A DNA stretch of 64,000 nucleotides from Chondrosia reniformis (Eukaryota > Porifera > Demospongiae > Chondrillida > Chondrillidae), in assembly GCA_947172415.1 (NCBI GenBank), contig OX359197.1:124001-188000 (forward strand), written 5' to 3'. Under the pieces are notes generated by a model that saw nothing but the letters and a program-made list of their open reading frames with translations, was not told where the DNA came from and did no database searches. This document shows, one piece after another, positions 46,201 through 58,400 of the stretch (the first letter of the stretch is position 1; every line of letters starts with the position of its first letter). A program made the position numbers and the translations under genes.

Positions 46201-47815
46201 TCAGTCAGTTGGACCTGCCAGTACACTGCCTTCACGCTCACATGCAGCAGAGACAGCGACTAAAGAACTTGGAGAGGTACGTACCTTCCTAGAGAGGTGG
46301 CTATTCTAATCATGTTTCACTATTCTTGTTCTGTAATGCCAACCTTCCTTGTCCGTGTGTTTGTGTGTTTGTGTGTAGGTTTGTCTCCTCCAGTAGCAGT
46401 GTGCTACTAGCCTCAGACGTAGCCTCAAGAGGTCTCGACATTCCATCAGTGCATCATGTATTTCACTATCATGTACCACGGAACACTGAAGTAAGCAACT
46501 GCTCACTGCTGCCCCTCCCATTATTGCCCCGCCCACTTCTGCCCCGCCCCCTGCTGCCCCTCCCTTAACTGCCCCACCCACTGCTGCCCCACTTCTGCCC
46601 CGCCCACTGCTGTCCCTCCCATTACCGCCTTCTATTGCCCCTCCCCCTCTCTAGGTATATGTCCACAGAAGTGGGAGAACTGCTCGAGCGAGGTCCAAAG
46701 GACTGAGTGTAATGCTTATTAGTCCAAAGGAGCTGCAAGCTTACAAAATGATATGTACACAGCTAAACAAAGGTTCATCACTTGAGCATATGTCAGACAT
46801 CCAATGGGTACATCCCTGTTGTAATTACTTCTAATTAGATAAAGACATGCCCACCTTTCCAGTGGAGTCCCAGTATTTGCAGCCATTGCGCAAGAGAGTC
46901 CAAATGGCAAAGAAGATAGAAAAAGTAGAAAGCAAGTACGTAAATGCCATATTCCTCCTTCCTTTGACACTTTTTCCTTCACACAAGCCCTTCTCACCAC
47001 ACCTCTCACCACACCCCTTGCCACACCTCTCACCACACCTCTCACCACACCCCTCACCACACCTCTCACCACACCCCTCACCACACCTCTCACCACACCC
47101 CTCACCACACCTCTCACCACACCCCTCACCACACCTCTCACCACACCCCTCGCCACACCTCTCACCATACCTCTCACCACACCTCTCACCACACCCCTTG
47201 CCACACCTCTCAGGTTGTCGAAAGAGAAGAGAGCTGAAAATTGGTTGCTAAAGTCAGCAAAAGCTTTGGAAGTTGAAGTTGGAGATGATTTGTATCCACA
47301 GTTCTAATTTGTTTGTTTACACATACTAATACATATATTTACGTACATGGATGTACGTAGTATATATGTATGTATGTGGATATAGTATATACATACATGG
47401 ATGGTGTGAAGTGTATTCCTTAACTGACCAATCAGAGTGGACCAGGAGGAGGATATAGCGTTGAGAAGAGATGGGTGGGAGAGGGATGCATCGCAGGCGA
47501 GCATCTGGAAGGAACAGCTGAGGGAGATGATGGCACAGACACTGCTACCAAAGGGGTTTTCCCCTTCCTTTCCCACATCTGACAACCTGCATGTTGCCCT
47601 AGGACTTACCAGACAAGGTAATTCCTACAAATGTATGTTTACATTATTAAGCTGTTTGGAGAGAATGCTTTGATTTTTAATGCTTTATTTTGCACTGTGT
47701 TCAATTTCTGGCTTCATTGTTGCAAGTTATTCACTTTTGTACGTACACAGATAGAAAGAGAGAGAGTCCAAGTGCCATTGAAATGGTCAGCAAGAAGAAA
47801 AAGAAAAATCGATAA
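43244..47815 (+). CDS. DDX24: ATP-dependent DEAD-box RNA helicase DDX24 (yeast Mak5 family)
   Basis: Twelve exons: 43244-43798, 44023-44715, 44822-44932, 45023-45257, 45411-45532, 46107-46276, 46379-46490, 46655-46772, 46839-46935, 47214-47291, 47436-47617 and 47751-47815; 845 residues, close to human DDX24. Order of motifs: Q-motif region [14 protein letters not shown], motif I GAAETGSGKT (split by intron 1), Ia TPTRELAL, Ib [48 protein letters not shown]. Basic ends are typical ([18 protein letters not shown]). The family acts in nucleolar large-subunit ribosome biogenesis. As in DDX24/Mak5, there is a large insert between motifs I and Ia; here it carries an Asp/Ser/Gly/Ala repeat at about residues 249-324. 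Intron 5 ends in an amplified acceptor array. Confidence 0.95.
44215..44442 (+). repeat. Coding acidic repeat in DDX24
   Basis: Units of gatgatgctgatggtagt and shorter variants encode DDADGS blocks in the insert between helicase motifs I and Ia. In frame throughout. Confidence 0.92.
44716..44800. repeat. GGAT/GAGT repeat immediately after a DDX24 donor
   Basis: Starts inside the donor of exon 2; units gtgagtgggtggatggatgg repeat the hexamer GTGAGT three times downstream of the used site GTAAGG. Confidence 0.8.
45580..46106 (+). repeat. 36-bp minisatellite made of a 3' splice site plus exon edge
   Basis: About 15 copies of tcctataggaggtctacctg plus tactacttcctgtgtg, ending in the real acceptor and exon 46107-46276 ([15 protein letters not shown]). 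Each copy repeats tcctatag followed by codons for EVYLYYFL, then runs into TAG in the same frame. Occasional copies carry 2 extra bases. Confidence 0.93.
46500..46640. repeat. C-rich degenerate repeat
   Basis: Units like cccgcccactgctgcccctc in a DDX24 intron, upstream of the acceptor of exon 46655-46772. Confidence 0.8.
46998..47212. repeat. 24-bp minisatellite running into a splice acceptor
   Basis: Unit cacctctcaccacacccctc plus acca. The last unit differs by one base (cacctctcag) and is the acceptor of exon 47214-47291. Confidence 0.93.
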
Positions 47816-47982
47816 AGAACACTCTTTTTATAATTATGACAGCTTTTTTTTTATCTTTCAATCAATCGCCTTCACTTGCAGTCGGGAGGTGCGGTTATGC
47901 AAATTTTGGTTGACCGTAAACAATTAAGAGATGACATGCAAGTACGCGTACACTTTTGGCGCGACTTAGCAGCTGGGCAAAG

Positions 47983-49127
47983 ATGATATCCACCGTATCA
48001 CAAAATGCTGTTCCTCCTGAGGCCAAGAAAGCGAAGAATGTTATCGACGGAGCAACCGAGGAGGAGCAAGTTTTATTGTGCAAGCGTTTGAGTGAAGCGG
48101 CACGTTTGCCAACACGTGGTTCGGCTGAAGCAGCTGGTTACGACTTGTACAGGTAGGACCCGTTCTACTGCGCCCACCTCTCACCCTAACCTCTGTCTGC
48201 CTGCTGATCTATTAATAGTGCACAAGATACTGTCGTTCCATCTGAAGGCAAAGCCATCGTCAAGACAGATTTGGCCATTGCAGTTCCAAAGGGTCACTAC
48301 GGTCGAGTCGGTAGGTCCAACTGATACTCCGCACGCTAGTTCAAGGGAAGATGCACACTGCACGATAGCTACAGTCAGCCTCAGAGGGAATTAAATTAGA
48401 GGATAGATAGATTGCATTATTAATAAGCGGTAGTCACGGCCATGGATGATAGCAAAGGATTTTACAATTTTTGTGATCTGATTTAATTGTAGCTCCAAGG
48501 TCTGGGTTGGCATGGAAACATCACATTGATACTGGAGCAGGAGTCATTGATGGAGACTATCGTGGCAATGTAGGAGTAATCTTGTTCAACCTCTCCAAAG
48601 AAGATTTCCAAGGTCAGACCATATCTCTCTCATGTGGCCCAGCACTACCACCTTATGGGCCCAGCACTACCACCTTATGGGGCCCAGCACTACCACCTTA
48701 TGGGGCCCAGCACTACCACCTTATGGGGCCCAGCACTACCACCTTATGGGGCCCAGCACTACCACCTTATGGGGCCCAGCACTACCACCTTATGGGGCCC
48801 AGCACTACCACCTTATGGGGCCCAGCACTACCACCTTATGGGGCCCAGCACTACCACCTTATGGGGCCCAGCATTACTATCTACTACTATGGTCATCATA
48901 CAATATGCTATAATAGTATACTGTTGGCTCCTGTTGAGTAAGTATATATATGTAGCCAATAGGAGTGTTTGAGTATACATGTTTTGATCCTCTCTTCAGT
49001 GAGTGTTGGAGACAGAGTGGCTCAACTCATTCTGGAGAGAATCTCCACTCCTCCCCTTGTGGAAGTTAGTGAACTGGACAGCACGGGCAGAGGGGCGGGA
49101 GGATTTGGATCAACTGGAAAGAACTAG
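47983..49127 (+). CDS. DUT: Deoxyuridine triphosphate nucleotidohydrolase (dUTPase), trimeric type
   Basis: Four exons, 47983-48152, 48219-48310, 48493-48612 and 49000-49127; 169 residues, phases consistent. It hydrolyses dUTP to dUMP and pyrophosphate, keeping uracil out of DNA and feeding dTMP synthesis. All five motifs are present: [70 protein letters not shown]. Length is that of nuclear animal dUTPase. The start at 47983 gives a short polar leader; the upstream part of the same frame lacks another ATG. It lies 167 bases after the DDX24 stop, same strand, with its own promoter implied. Confidence 0.95.
48640..48872. repeat. 23-bp minisatellite in dUTPase intron
   Basis: Unit cagcactaccaccttatggg plus gcc, about 10 copies, starting about 28 bases after the donor of exon 3. 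Confidence 0.94.
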
Positions 49128-49428
49128 CAGAACCGCTCCAACTTGCCTTCCCAATGGCTGACTATTCCAATCTGTTATTTTAATTTCAAACAACTTTAGA
49201 ACAAACTTAGTTGTACTTTCACTTTAATTACATATATAATTGATTACAATTTATACATCATAGCATGTAAGTGTTATCAGGATTAATACTCCTATATAAT
49301 TCTATGTCAAAACAATATATGTATTTCTAAAAAAGAGGTCTACAAACTACAGTTCATTTCAAAATGGCTGCACTTGAATTTCTCCACACAAAAGATGTCA
49401 CATCTGTTAATAACTGAATATAAATTGA
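49128..49428. other. Convergent 3' region of DUT and tropomodulin
   Basis: 301 bases of AT-rich sequence suited to two 3' UTRs; nothing else seen. Confidence 0.6.
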
Positions 49429-51753
49429 CTATACTGAATCCATCATTGTCCGTCTCTTACGAGCTGCATAGCATGTAAAATAAATAAGAGGACTTGGATA
49501 AATAAGATGACTTGAGGTAAATAAGAGGACTTGAGGTAAATAAGAGGACTTGAGGTAAATAAGAGGACTTGAGGTAAATAAGAGGACTTGAGGTAAATAA
49601 GAGGTACTTAAGGTATATATAAGAAGCAGATGATCTCTATACTGACCAATTTCATTATTCCGCATAATGTAGCGATCAGCCAATATACGAGGACCATTTG
49701 CTCTGAATGTCATTCCAAACTTTCTCAACACTGTATTACACTCTAGTAACTTTGCTATTTCCATTTCAACTCCAGCACCAAGTCCCATTTGCTTAAAATT
49801 GGAATGAAAAAAACATGAGTCAAAGCCAATTAGTTTGAAAAAGGTTGATTGTAAGACATCTAATGACATCTCTCACCTGATTGGCTAGTTTCAGTTCCTC
49901 TAACATAGGGTTATCCTCTAAGGCTTTCAGGATAGCCTTTATAAGAGAAAATGTGCAACTGTATATGAATATCATTATATGAATGTCATTATAGCTTATA
50001 TGAATTTAATTATAGCTTATATGAATGTCATTATCAGGACATGACTGATGGACAGTTACCAACTTTGATTCCTTTAGAAGTAATTCGATTTGATTCCAAA
50101 TTTAAAGTTCTCAATCCAATGTTAACCTTTAAAACATCTCCCAAAAGCTGCCAGAGAGGTGAAGACAATATACTAGTCACTTGAGAACAACAGTAATGTG
50201 ACACACAATGATTGATTTTGTTTGATCACATTTTTTAAATTATTCATGATCAGATCAATAACACTTTTGCATACTCACCAAATCAATATTAATACATATA
50301 TATAGCCATGTCCATATATGTTCCCATATATGGTGTCCTTACCACATGCCCATATATGGTGTCCTTACCGTGGCTTCCTTATCCCCAAGCTTAACATTGG
50401 CCATTTCCAGTGTCTTTAGTCTTCTGTTATCTTTCAAAGCAGAACACAAGTCTTTAAATTTCTCTGCAGACAGATCTTCCTGGTTGTTCAAGATTAATTG
50501 TTTGAGAGTCGCATCATCATCAGCGACTCTCTGTATAATCTCATCAACGTTGACTCTTGGAGATTGCTCCTCAGGGAAATGTCTAGCTTGTGCTATTGGA
50601 AATTTGAGAAGGAACAGGGGTTACTAAATGAATAGGGTTTCCCTCCTTTTATGTATACATTCGCTCACTTGAAGACATATAGGAGTATATGTGGCGGGAT
50701 TCTGACTTTGAATCTGCTTTCTTTGGTTTTGAAACTGGAATGGGACCATCATCTATACCCAGCTCACCTTCATACATAATCAAAATCATGAATAATGTTA
50801 AATATAAGACTGTACATTGCTGAACCAACTAGCTAGCTCCACCAAGTCTGCCTCGTCAACTCCATCAAAGAGAGCCTCGAACTCCTTATCCAACCCAGAA
50901 GATTTTGTGTCAAGTGCCATTGTGGGCTCGGCCAATGGCATTAAGTACTCCTAATGCAGAGCAATTAGTTGAGTGGGTGGATGAATGAGTAGAGGGTGGA
51001 TGGATGGATGGGTGGGCGGATGGATGGGTGGGTGGATGGATGGATGGATGGATGGATGGGTGGATGGATGAGTGGGCGGATGGATGGCTGAATGGATGGA
51101 TGGATGAACCTGATTCTGTTCCTGTTGTGATTTGTACACTTTTCCTCTAGTCTTTTTCACAAATGGAACAAAATCGTCACGATCAGGAGTGTCAATGGCT
51201 TCCTTCTTTAAATGATGCATCAAACGTTCTCTATCAAAAGGACCTAACAGAGGAGAGGACTCTGAACGTGCAACAAGAAGAGGAGGAGGGTAGGAGGTAC
51301 ACTGACCTGTGGGCTGCCTGTCAGTTTGAGGAGGCATTCTATCAGAGGCCGGAAGGAGCCTATTCTGAGGAGTGTGAATAAGAGATGAGATGAGACCGTG
51401 CTTAATTACTAGTTTTATTATAGGCCAATGAGCGTCTGAAACGTACACAGACCATCTCTAACCATTAATTGTATTCATAGCTATCATGAACAATAGATTA
51501 TGGCCTTAAGGCTCCGGTGTGTGATGCAAATACGAACACAAAATATTACACTCATGATTTTCCATTTATTGACAAATGACTCAATAAGTTTCTGTTACAC
51601 AGTCTGTCATAGCCTCCACTTACAGTCTTCAATATACACGAGTGTACAAATACTTACATCTGGATCCAAATACTCGCTCAGTTCGTCTAGTTCCTCTTTA
51701 CTGAGTCCTTCTAAAACAGATTCGTCGATAAACTGGTCTTTAGTCGTCGTCAT
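49429..51753 (-). CDS. TMOD: Tropomodulin, actin pointed-end capping protein
   Basis: Exons, minus strand, approximate: 51753-51658, 51364-51307, 51261-51110, 50950 to about 50830, about 50768-50672, 50596-50371, 50156-50060, 49938-49878, 49796-49642 and 49476-49429. The N-terminal tropomyosin/actin-binding part is recognisable: [19 protein letters not shown], then [16 protein letters not shown] and [15 protein letters not shown]. The leucine-rich repeat part follows: [75 protein letters not shown], ending [20 protein letters not shown]. These match human tropomodulin blocks such as LEGLTEEELEELDDELDPDN and VRKRR. It caps the slow-growing ends of actin filaments in the cytoplasm. The joint around 50830 is unresolved. 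Confidence 0.92.
49492..49618. repeat. 19-bp minisatellite
   Basis: Unit gaggtaaataagaggactt, 6-7 copies, in the last tropomodulin intron. Confidence 0.93.
50985..51108. repeat. GGAT microsatellite after a splice donor
   Basis: On the minus strand the CATC repeat begins about 5 bases after the donor of tropomodulin exon 51261-51110. Confidence 0.9.
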
Positions 51754-52310
51754 GTTTAGTACCAGATGAGATTTCGATTTAATAAGCTACATTAATCATC
51801 AGAAAACGAACCTCCATTTAATAGAGTACGTCATCGGTGACGTCATAATGATGCTTCATTCTTTGTTGTACAGATCTCTCTGTGTGTTAAACTGAGCTAG
51901 TTAGGAAAGTGTATATGAGAAGTATGCATCAATAATAGATGCACATATACGGAAAATGCCATATTAGTTACAGTACACTTCAGTATACATCTATAGTTAC
52001 GTATACTAATATGTATAGCTATAATGTACATTTAGTTAGCCCCATCATGCAGTGTAGAGAACTGCCATTCTTATAGTTTAAGACATATAAGAGTTAGACT
52101 TGTAACTTGTAAAGGAGTTGTTTTGCAATTAGTGCATGCTCAGACAATAATCCTGTCAAAACCTGTTATTGCATCAACCACTGTCATGCGCTGTTACAGT
52201 GAAACAGTTGGAAAGAAAAATGTCAATGATGATTTAATAATCTACAAAATAATTCTCTACTTACATACATCAGTCACAAATAGGTCCTGTTAAACACATG
52301 AGGTACACAC
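51754..52310. other. Intergenic and tropomodulin promoter region
   Basis: TGACGTCA sits near 51838-51845 about 90 bases upstream of the tropomodulin start codon (cggTGACGTCAta), a CRE match. The rest is AT-rich with no gene seen. Confidence 0.5.
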
Positions 52311-53484
52311 ATTTACGTACATACAACTAATTAATGTTGTTTCTTCATGTACATCCATTAATGACTTTGGAGAAACTGCCCAACCTCTATTTGGATCAGA
52401 TGGCTAGGATCTTGACTTACATGTGTAAAATTTGTTCTACAAGTGAGAGCCAATTATTGATTGATTTCAAATTGAATGGTTTAACTGCACCTGGTGGAGA
52501 CTTTCCTGTATGAAATAAAGATAGGCTATACAGAAGCAAACTGGATGAACATTGTAAGCACATTTAGATATTGCTTAATCTACAGCTCTGATGGCCAACA
52601 CTGTAACCACTCCCCCAAATGAGTGTAGCCATAGCTACTAAGAGCTGGAATGGACCCCTAATCAGTTGGACTCTAGATTTTTGTCGTATATAATCCTCTA
52701 TCCAGTTACCATGGATACTTAAGAGGAGTAAAAAGAAATAGATTATCTAAGTAGCTACAGAAAGAAGAAATTTTTAGAACAGTTTTACAATTTACCTACT
52801 GACTAATGTCAAAGCCAATAAACTTAATAATCTTGCTCAAAGGGATTGTACAGTTTCATAGCCAAGTAGTGAGGCAAACTGATCTATAGGATACAGAGAA
52901 CCTGATAAGCATGTACTACACACCTCCCCCAACTAAACAATGGTAGTTAGGAGTTACTAGTTACTAGGGATTGGTAGACATGCTAAATCTGGTAATCCCA
53001 TTCAAAAGATGTAGTCCAGGTCCTTTACAGTTGTTATACTCACTCACTGCTTGTTCTGTGCAAATTTCCCTGATCCAATACTCTCTTTACCCACCTGAAT
53101 GGGTCAAGCCAATAACTTTAATGATTCCCTACCACTCAGTCCTTCTTTTTTAATTGGACATGTTGCTAGGTAACTGACATTAGATTTCCACGACAATTCT
53201 TCTGAAAATAAAATGTACAGCAAATAAAGCAAACTACACAATAAGCCATATATTGAGTTTGTGTAAATTGTACTTGAAGTACAAATTAATAGTCTCACAA
53301 GTAAAGTATTCTTACATGAGGTAAAGATGCTGATTAATTGCTAATCATGCAAACATTATAGACTTCATTAAAAGCGGCTATACATTTGTCTGATTCTCTA
53401 AATAAGATAACCTACCAATCGGTGTAGCTTAGGGCATGTACAACGCCAAAGTTCCTCATGCAAACTAGTTCAGTAGCAACGGCC
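52310..53484 (-). CDS. Possible small multi-exon gene, product unknown
   Basis: A minus-strand ATG at 53484 opens MAVATELVCMRNFGVVHALS followed by YTDW and a good donor (gtaggt). Further candidate exons read IHGNWIEDYIRQKSRVQLIR then GPFQLLVAMATLIWGSGYSV (a membrane-like helix, about 52720-52580) and KSPPGAVKPFNLKSINNWLS with donor gtaagt (about 52500-52430). I could not join these in one phase, so at least one exon is misread or the locus is decayed. No family recognised. Confidence 0.28.
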
Positions 53485-54200
53485 ATTTTGGATTGAGCAA
53501 TAGCATTAACATAAACAAGACGGTCAATGATGAATGATGGCTCCTTAACTTATAGCTTGTATATATCTCGGGAGTCTAAATGTAAGCATCAGACAGAGAT
53601 TTACATATGTGCACATAATAAAGATATGCACGGAACTACCATACAGTATTATCAGTCAAGCCTTTCTATAATTATCATATGTACATTAAATATTGATTGT
53701 ACATATGATAATTATAGAACTTGTGATTTTTGTTAACAACTCTACATCCGTATATCCTTGATTCTCAATATCTTGATTGTGCTTGAAGCATACCGCTTGA
53801 TATGTCAATTCATGCGCTCGCAAGAGCTTTTGCATATGTATAAAATTAATGATTGCTGCTGAAACAATTAGAGGTTCATTATGAAATTGATAGCTTGTTT
53901 TTTAATTAAACACTTCTATTCATGGACAGGCTAGGATTTGCTTCGCTGTATAGCCATGCATGTTTTCGTGTCTTAACTCATAAACAATAAAGACTTGCTG
54001 AATATTCCGGGTCATGTACTACATGCTGACATGGTGCTGTCTATTGTTCTCGAACATGACATCGAAAACAAAAAACAAAATTTAGCTTCCACAATTTTCC
54101 GCCAAGTTCACGATGTTTCCCGCCGACAATTTCTAATAAATAGTCGAGCAAATTTTCAGTCTTTGGCCTCCGGGCTATCAACTCTGGAGGTCTACTTTGG
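53485..54200. other. Intergenic region with perfect palindrome
   Basis: AT-rich, no gene seen. It contains a perfect 21-bp inverted repeat with 12-base loop at 53665-53718 (arm TCTATAATTATCATATGTAC plus A). Confidence 0.7.
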
Positions 54201-54229
54201 TGTGGATCGATGCGAAAACCGTGGTAGGA

Positions 54230-54929
54230 GCACGACCATGGTACCATGCGACAAAGGGTCATCGGTGTTCGTATAGTGGGGTGGTCTCTCCATCATGGGT
54301 TAGTGCCTGGAGATGTATCTCACTATTAATCCTGCTTGTGTGGTTAAATTGGCACTTGCGGATTCTTGCTATACGACCCGTACCTGGAGGAGCGTGGATC
54401 CAGTGCCACTACGTAGTCGGTCAGGAAGCTATTGTAGGCTGCCGCATCAGGTTGGTTTGGAAGACATTTGCAGTTACAATTGGAATTTTACATGCTCATG
54501 CACAATGTTTATGTCCGTATATGCATGTACGTATTCGCTGTTAATTATGTATTCTCTAATTCTTTTCTTATATAGTTCATCGATGGGTCCCTACTCTAAA
54601 GCAACCTGGCCGATCCCAATGAGCTAAAGTCTGTGTACAGTGTTCCCAAGCTGCGTTGTGTGCACATGATGATTCTCATTGGTGGGAGTTTGTGGTCCGC
54701 CAGGGTCGGGCTTGTTCTGTCCGTAGCGTGAGGCAGTGCAGGACTAGTAACTGGTCACAGGTCGGTCAGGTACGCCGGACCGTTCCCGAGCAGCTTCTCT
54801 TACGACGCAAGTAGTGGAAGTGTCAAACAGAGTTGAGAAACCGGAGGCCTTTTGGGGCACGAAGTACTTCTACCTCCACGTGGTGTGCCCTGGGATCATC
54901 TGTCAAGATGATGCTAAAGAAGTACAGGA
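54230..54929 (+). ncRNA. Unassigned structured RNA locus, copy B
   Basis: GC-rich block without a sustained reading frame, related to copy A. Shared 3' elements: GGGGCACGA (about 54854-54862), GTACTT, ACCTCC, CGTGGTGTGCCCTGGG (about 54879-54894), an ATCATC...GATGAT hairpin (54895-54912) and AGAAGTACA (54918-54926). Shared internal blocks: GATTCTCAT near 54670, GGGTCGGGCTTG, CTAGTAACT near 54745. An internal stretch from about gtacgtattcgc to ttttcttatatag (about 54525-54578) looks like a short intron that copy A lacks. The 5' end is not defined and no TATA box was recognised. Confidence 0.45.
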
Positions 54930-55426
54930 AAGCTGTTAATTGGACTGCAATGGACGGATCAATTGAAAAGAACATTTTGCTATTACGTAAACTCTTGGAT
55001 ATTTTTGATTATTTTATCACAGAACTTGTACATTTTTACCATGACTTTTAATGTTTGTAGATACATGAAGTATATTTGATCATGATCTCGGTGGTTTTCA
55101 ATATTGTAGTATGATTGAAGTTTAGACTGATCAAATATCATTATAATTACAAATTGGTACTATATACTGCAAATCACGCAAGAACTGTAATGGGGAAAGT
55201 CCCCGCACTCTTCGAAATATGCGCTTCGAAAGTCAAAGGCTTTGGGATGTTAGGCCTCCAAAAGAAGCTCCCGTAAACTTTTAGCCATACTCTGTGATTT
55301 CCCTCATTCCGCCTACTTCTTGTTTTGAAGGTTATTCTAGCTGGTTCGCAGAGAAGTATGTAATCGATAGAGCATCATTTAAAAATTTACATCCATGTAT
55401 TCTAAAGTTTAAATGTCTACAAGTTA
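54930..55426. other. Intergenic region
   Basis: AT-rich 3' flank of copy B and of the Calx-beta gene; nothing else recognised. Confidence 0.6.
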
Positions 55427-58400
55427 CTATTCTCCACTTATTAAGCAGCTACCATTGAACTGGCTGTATTGGTATTTGGTATCAAAGAGAGCAGGCAGCT
55501 TGTAGTTGAGGTAGTGTCCCATAATGACTGGATCATTATTCTGCTGGTATTCTGCTACTGGTCCACCATTAGCATTGCCTGCATAGAGACAGGGTATTCC
55601 TGGTTGGTTCCATGATATACTGTGCAGCTCTCCAGTGAATATTCTGCTCTTTGTGTCTGGATATGTCACATTGACTGCAAACAACTTTAATCCACTTCTT
55701 GTTGTACGAAGGTAATCAATACTTATGGGAACATTCCAAAACTGACCTACAAAGTCATAAGTGTACGAATATGCAGTGAAACATTATATCTTATGCCATT
55801 ATATATATACAGATAAACATCAATCACTACATACATGTAATATATGTGTATAAATGAGAGGTCTTAAGCATGACGATAAAGCAATATAGTTGGCTCACAT
55901 ATTAGCCCGTGATTGTTGTGGTTTACCTATTAATCCGTGACTGGTGGGGGCAAGTCTGCCTCCCTTAGCAACCACAAAATCTAATAGATCATGGCCATCA
56001 ACATGGCCGCAGAGTACCCACATTACAGTTGGGTGGGGCTGGCAGTTTGGGGCAGAAACTCGTATCTTCTTCCTGTTCTGCTGTACTACCACACTACCAG
56101 CTTTGATTGATTGAGTCACCATTCCATTAAAAGTGGTTTGACAGCCATTTACATCAATCAATATTTCTTGGCATTCTCCTTCAGAATCGACTGAGAGAAT
56201 AGCAATCTTCTCCATGTATGTGAAGCTTCTGGTTCCCTTGTAGAGTGCATTAACTGAGAGGCAGTGATCTGAGACGAGGTTGAAGACAATATTCGGCCTT
56301 CCTCTGATTTCATAGCAAAGCTGCAGTCGTCTGGATCTGATTCTCTGACTGATGCTTCTTGAGATTGGCAAGGGCACAGTCATCACTGGATCAGCAGTAG
56401 CAGAGGTGTTCTGTCCTATATATAGTAACAGGAGATATTATATAGCATATATATACGTACATCATATATAGATATATATACATCATATTTATTTAGAAAA
56501 CTTGCAAGTTAGGGCAGCAAATATATGTATATATATTTCCATGTTTCTGGGACCACATAATGTATTAATGACACACTCACTGCATGCAGTTCTCACTGGC
56601 AGAGAAAAGTGTAACACTTTCCAACTGTTAATAAACTCCCTATCTGGTACTTGAACATCTGTCATGTCGGGGTCCAAGAAGTCTCCGTTATAGTCTCCGC
56701 ATAGTCCCTGAACATTGGCTGCCAGTGTAGATAGAGTTGATAATTGTATCTCTAACTTATTCAGAGCTGTTCGGATTCTAAAACCAACAGTTTGAAACTC
56801 CAAAGTGAAACCATCTGATCCTTCAACTAGTACAATGTTGCCAGGATACACTGCTCCTCCAGGAATTAATTGTAGGGGCATACCCAGAACCCCTCTATTA
56901 GTTATATGATAGTTTTCATTAACAAGGATCAATTTTCTGTTATACTTAATGCCATATTGGTAAAATCCAGCAGTAACACTCTTGGAAATGTCAGCAAACA
57001 CTTCCACAAAATGACTACCATCTGAGGCTTTGAAAACAACATGTTCACAGCTTGTGGACAGAAGTGAGTAAGGGGTTGATGGACTACTACTAGAAAAAGG
57101 TGAGATCTGCTGTTCTGCCAATCTGCAGACACGGTAAGGCACTGGAGAGCTAGTAGGTAATACAGTAGCACTTGGACCAGCTGTAGAGGTGAACACTGAA
57201 CTAGATGGACCAGCAGTAGAGGTGAACACTGAACTAGATGGACCAGAGGTGAACACTGAACTAGATGGACCAGCAGTAGAGGTGAACACTGAACTAGATG
57301 GACCAGCTGTAGAGGTGAACACTGAACTAGATGGACCAGAGGTGAACACTGAACTAGATGGACCAGAGGTGAACACTGAACTAGATGGACCAGCAGTAGA
57401 GGTGAACACTGAACTAGATGGACCAGCTGTAGAGGTGAACACTGAACTAGATGGACCAGCTGAAGAGGTGAATGTTGTACTAGTAGATAGTATAGTTGAC
57501 GAAGGACCTTTATTGGAAGCAAAAGTGTGAAAAAGTGAAAAGCTACCATTACCAGCAAAGAATGTATTTCTACATGCAGTATGTCCGTTTACTTACTAGC
57601 CTGGTCATCGTCCATCACTGTCACCATGATCTGCCTCTCTTCCATTTGAATGCGGCCAATAGGATCTATCAGATTGAGACGGATGGTGAATACCTCATCC
57701 TTCTCGACATTGCCATCATTGATAATCTTGATTGATTGGCATGTCACTGTGAAATTGGTGGAATCTGCCAACAGAGTTCCTTGATAGTCGAAGCTCTCAT
57801 AGTCGACATTATCTGAGATATTTTACAGGAATAAATAGTGTACATGATTTTCTAATAGGGTATTGCAATATATTATTATAAATTGTTGATCATGACAATT
57901 ATAACATGAATAATAATTATGCAGATAATTCCCAGATAATTGGGGAAAGGATTTGAGGTAGGAAGTCCAAAGGGGTGGGGCGGGGACACTAAGGGGTGGG
58001 GCAGGGACACTAAGGGGGTGGGGCAGGGACACTAAGGGGTGGGGCAGGGACACTAAGGAAGTGGGGCAGGGACACTAAGGGGGTGGGGCAGGGACACTAA
58101 GGTGGTGGGGCAGGGACACTAAGGTGGTGGGGCAGGGACACTAAGGGGGTGGGGCAGGGACACTAAGGGGGTGGGGCAGGGACACTAAGGGGGTGGGGCA
58201 GGGACACTAAGGGGGTAGGGCAGGGACACTAAGGGGTGGGGCAGGGACACTAAGGGGGTGGGGCAGGACACTAAGGGGGTGGGGCAGGGACACTAAGGGG
58301 GTGGGGCAGGACACTAAGGGGGTGGGGCAGGGACACTAAGGGGGTAGGGCAGGGACACTAAGGGGGTAGAGCAGGGGCACTAAGGGGGTGGGGCAGAGAC

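Noticed and set aside
48507-48972. Extended dUTPase exon continuing as HYHLMGPST repeats
   Set aside because: Canonical donor after TTC CAA G and the dUTPase motif IV exon at 49000 show it is intron.
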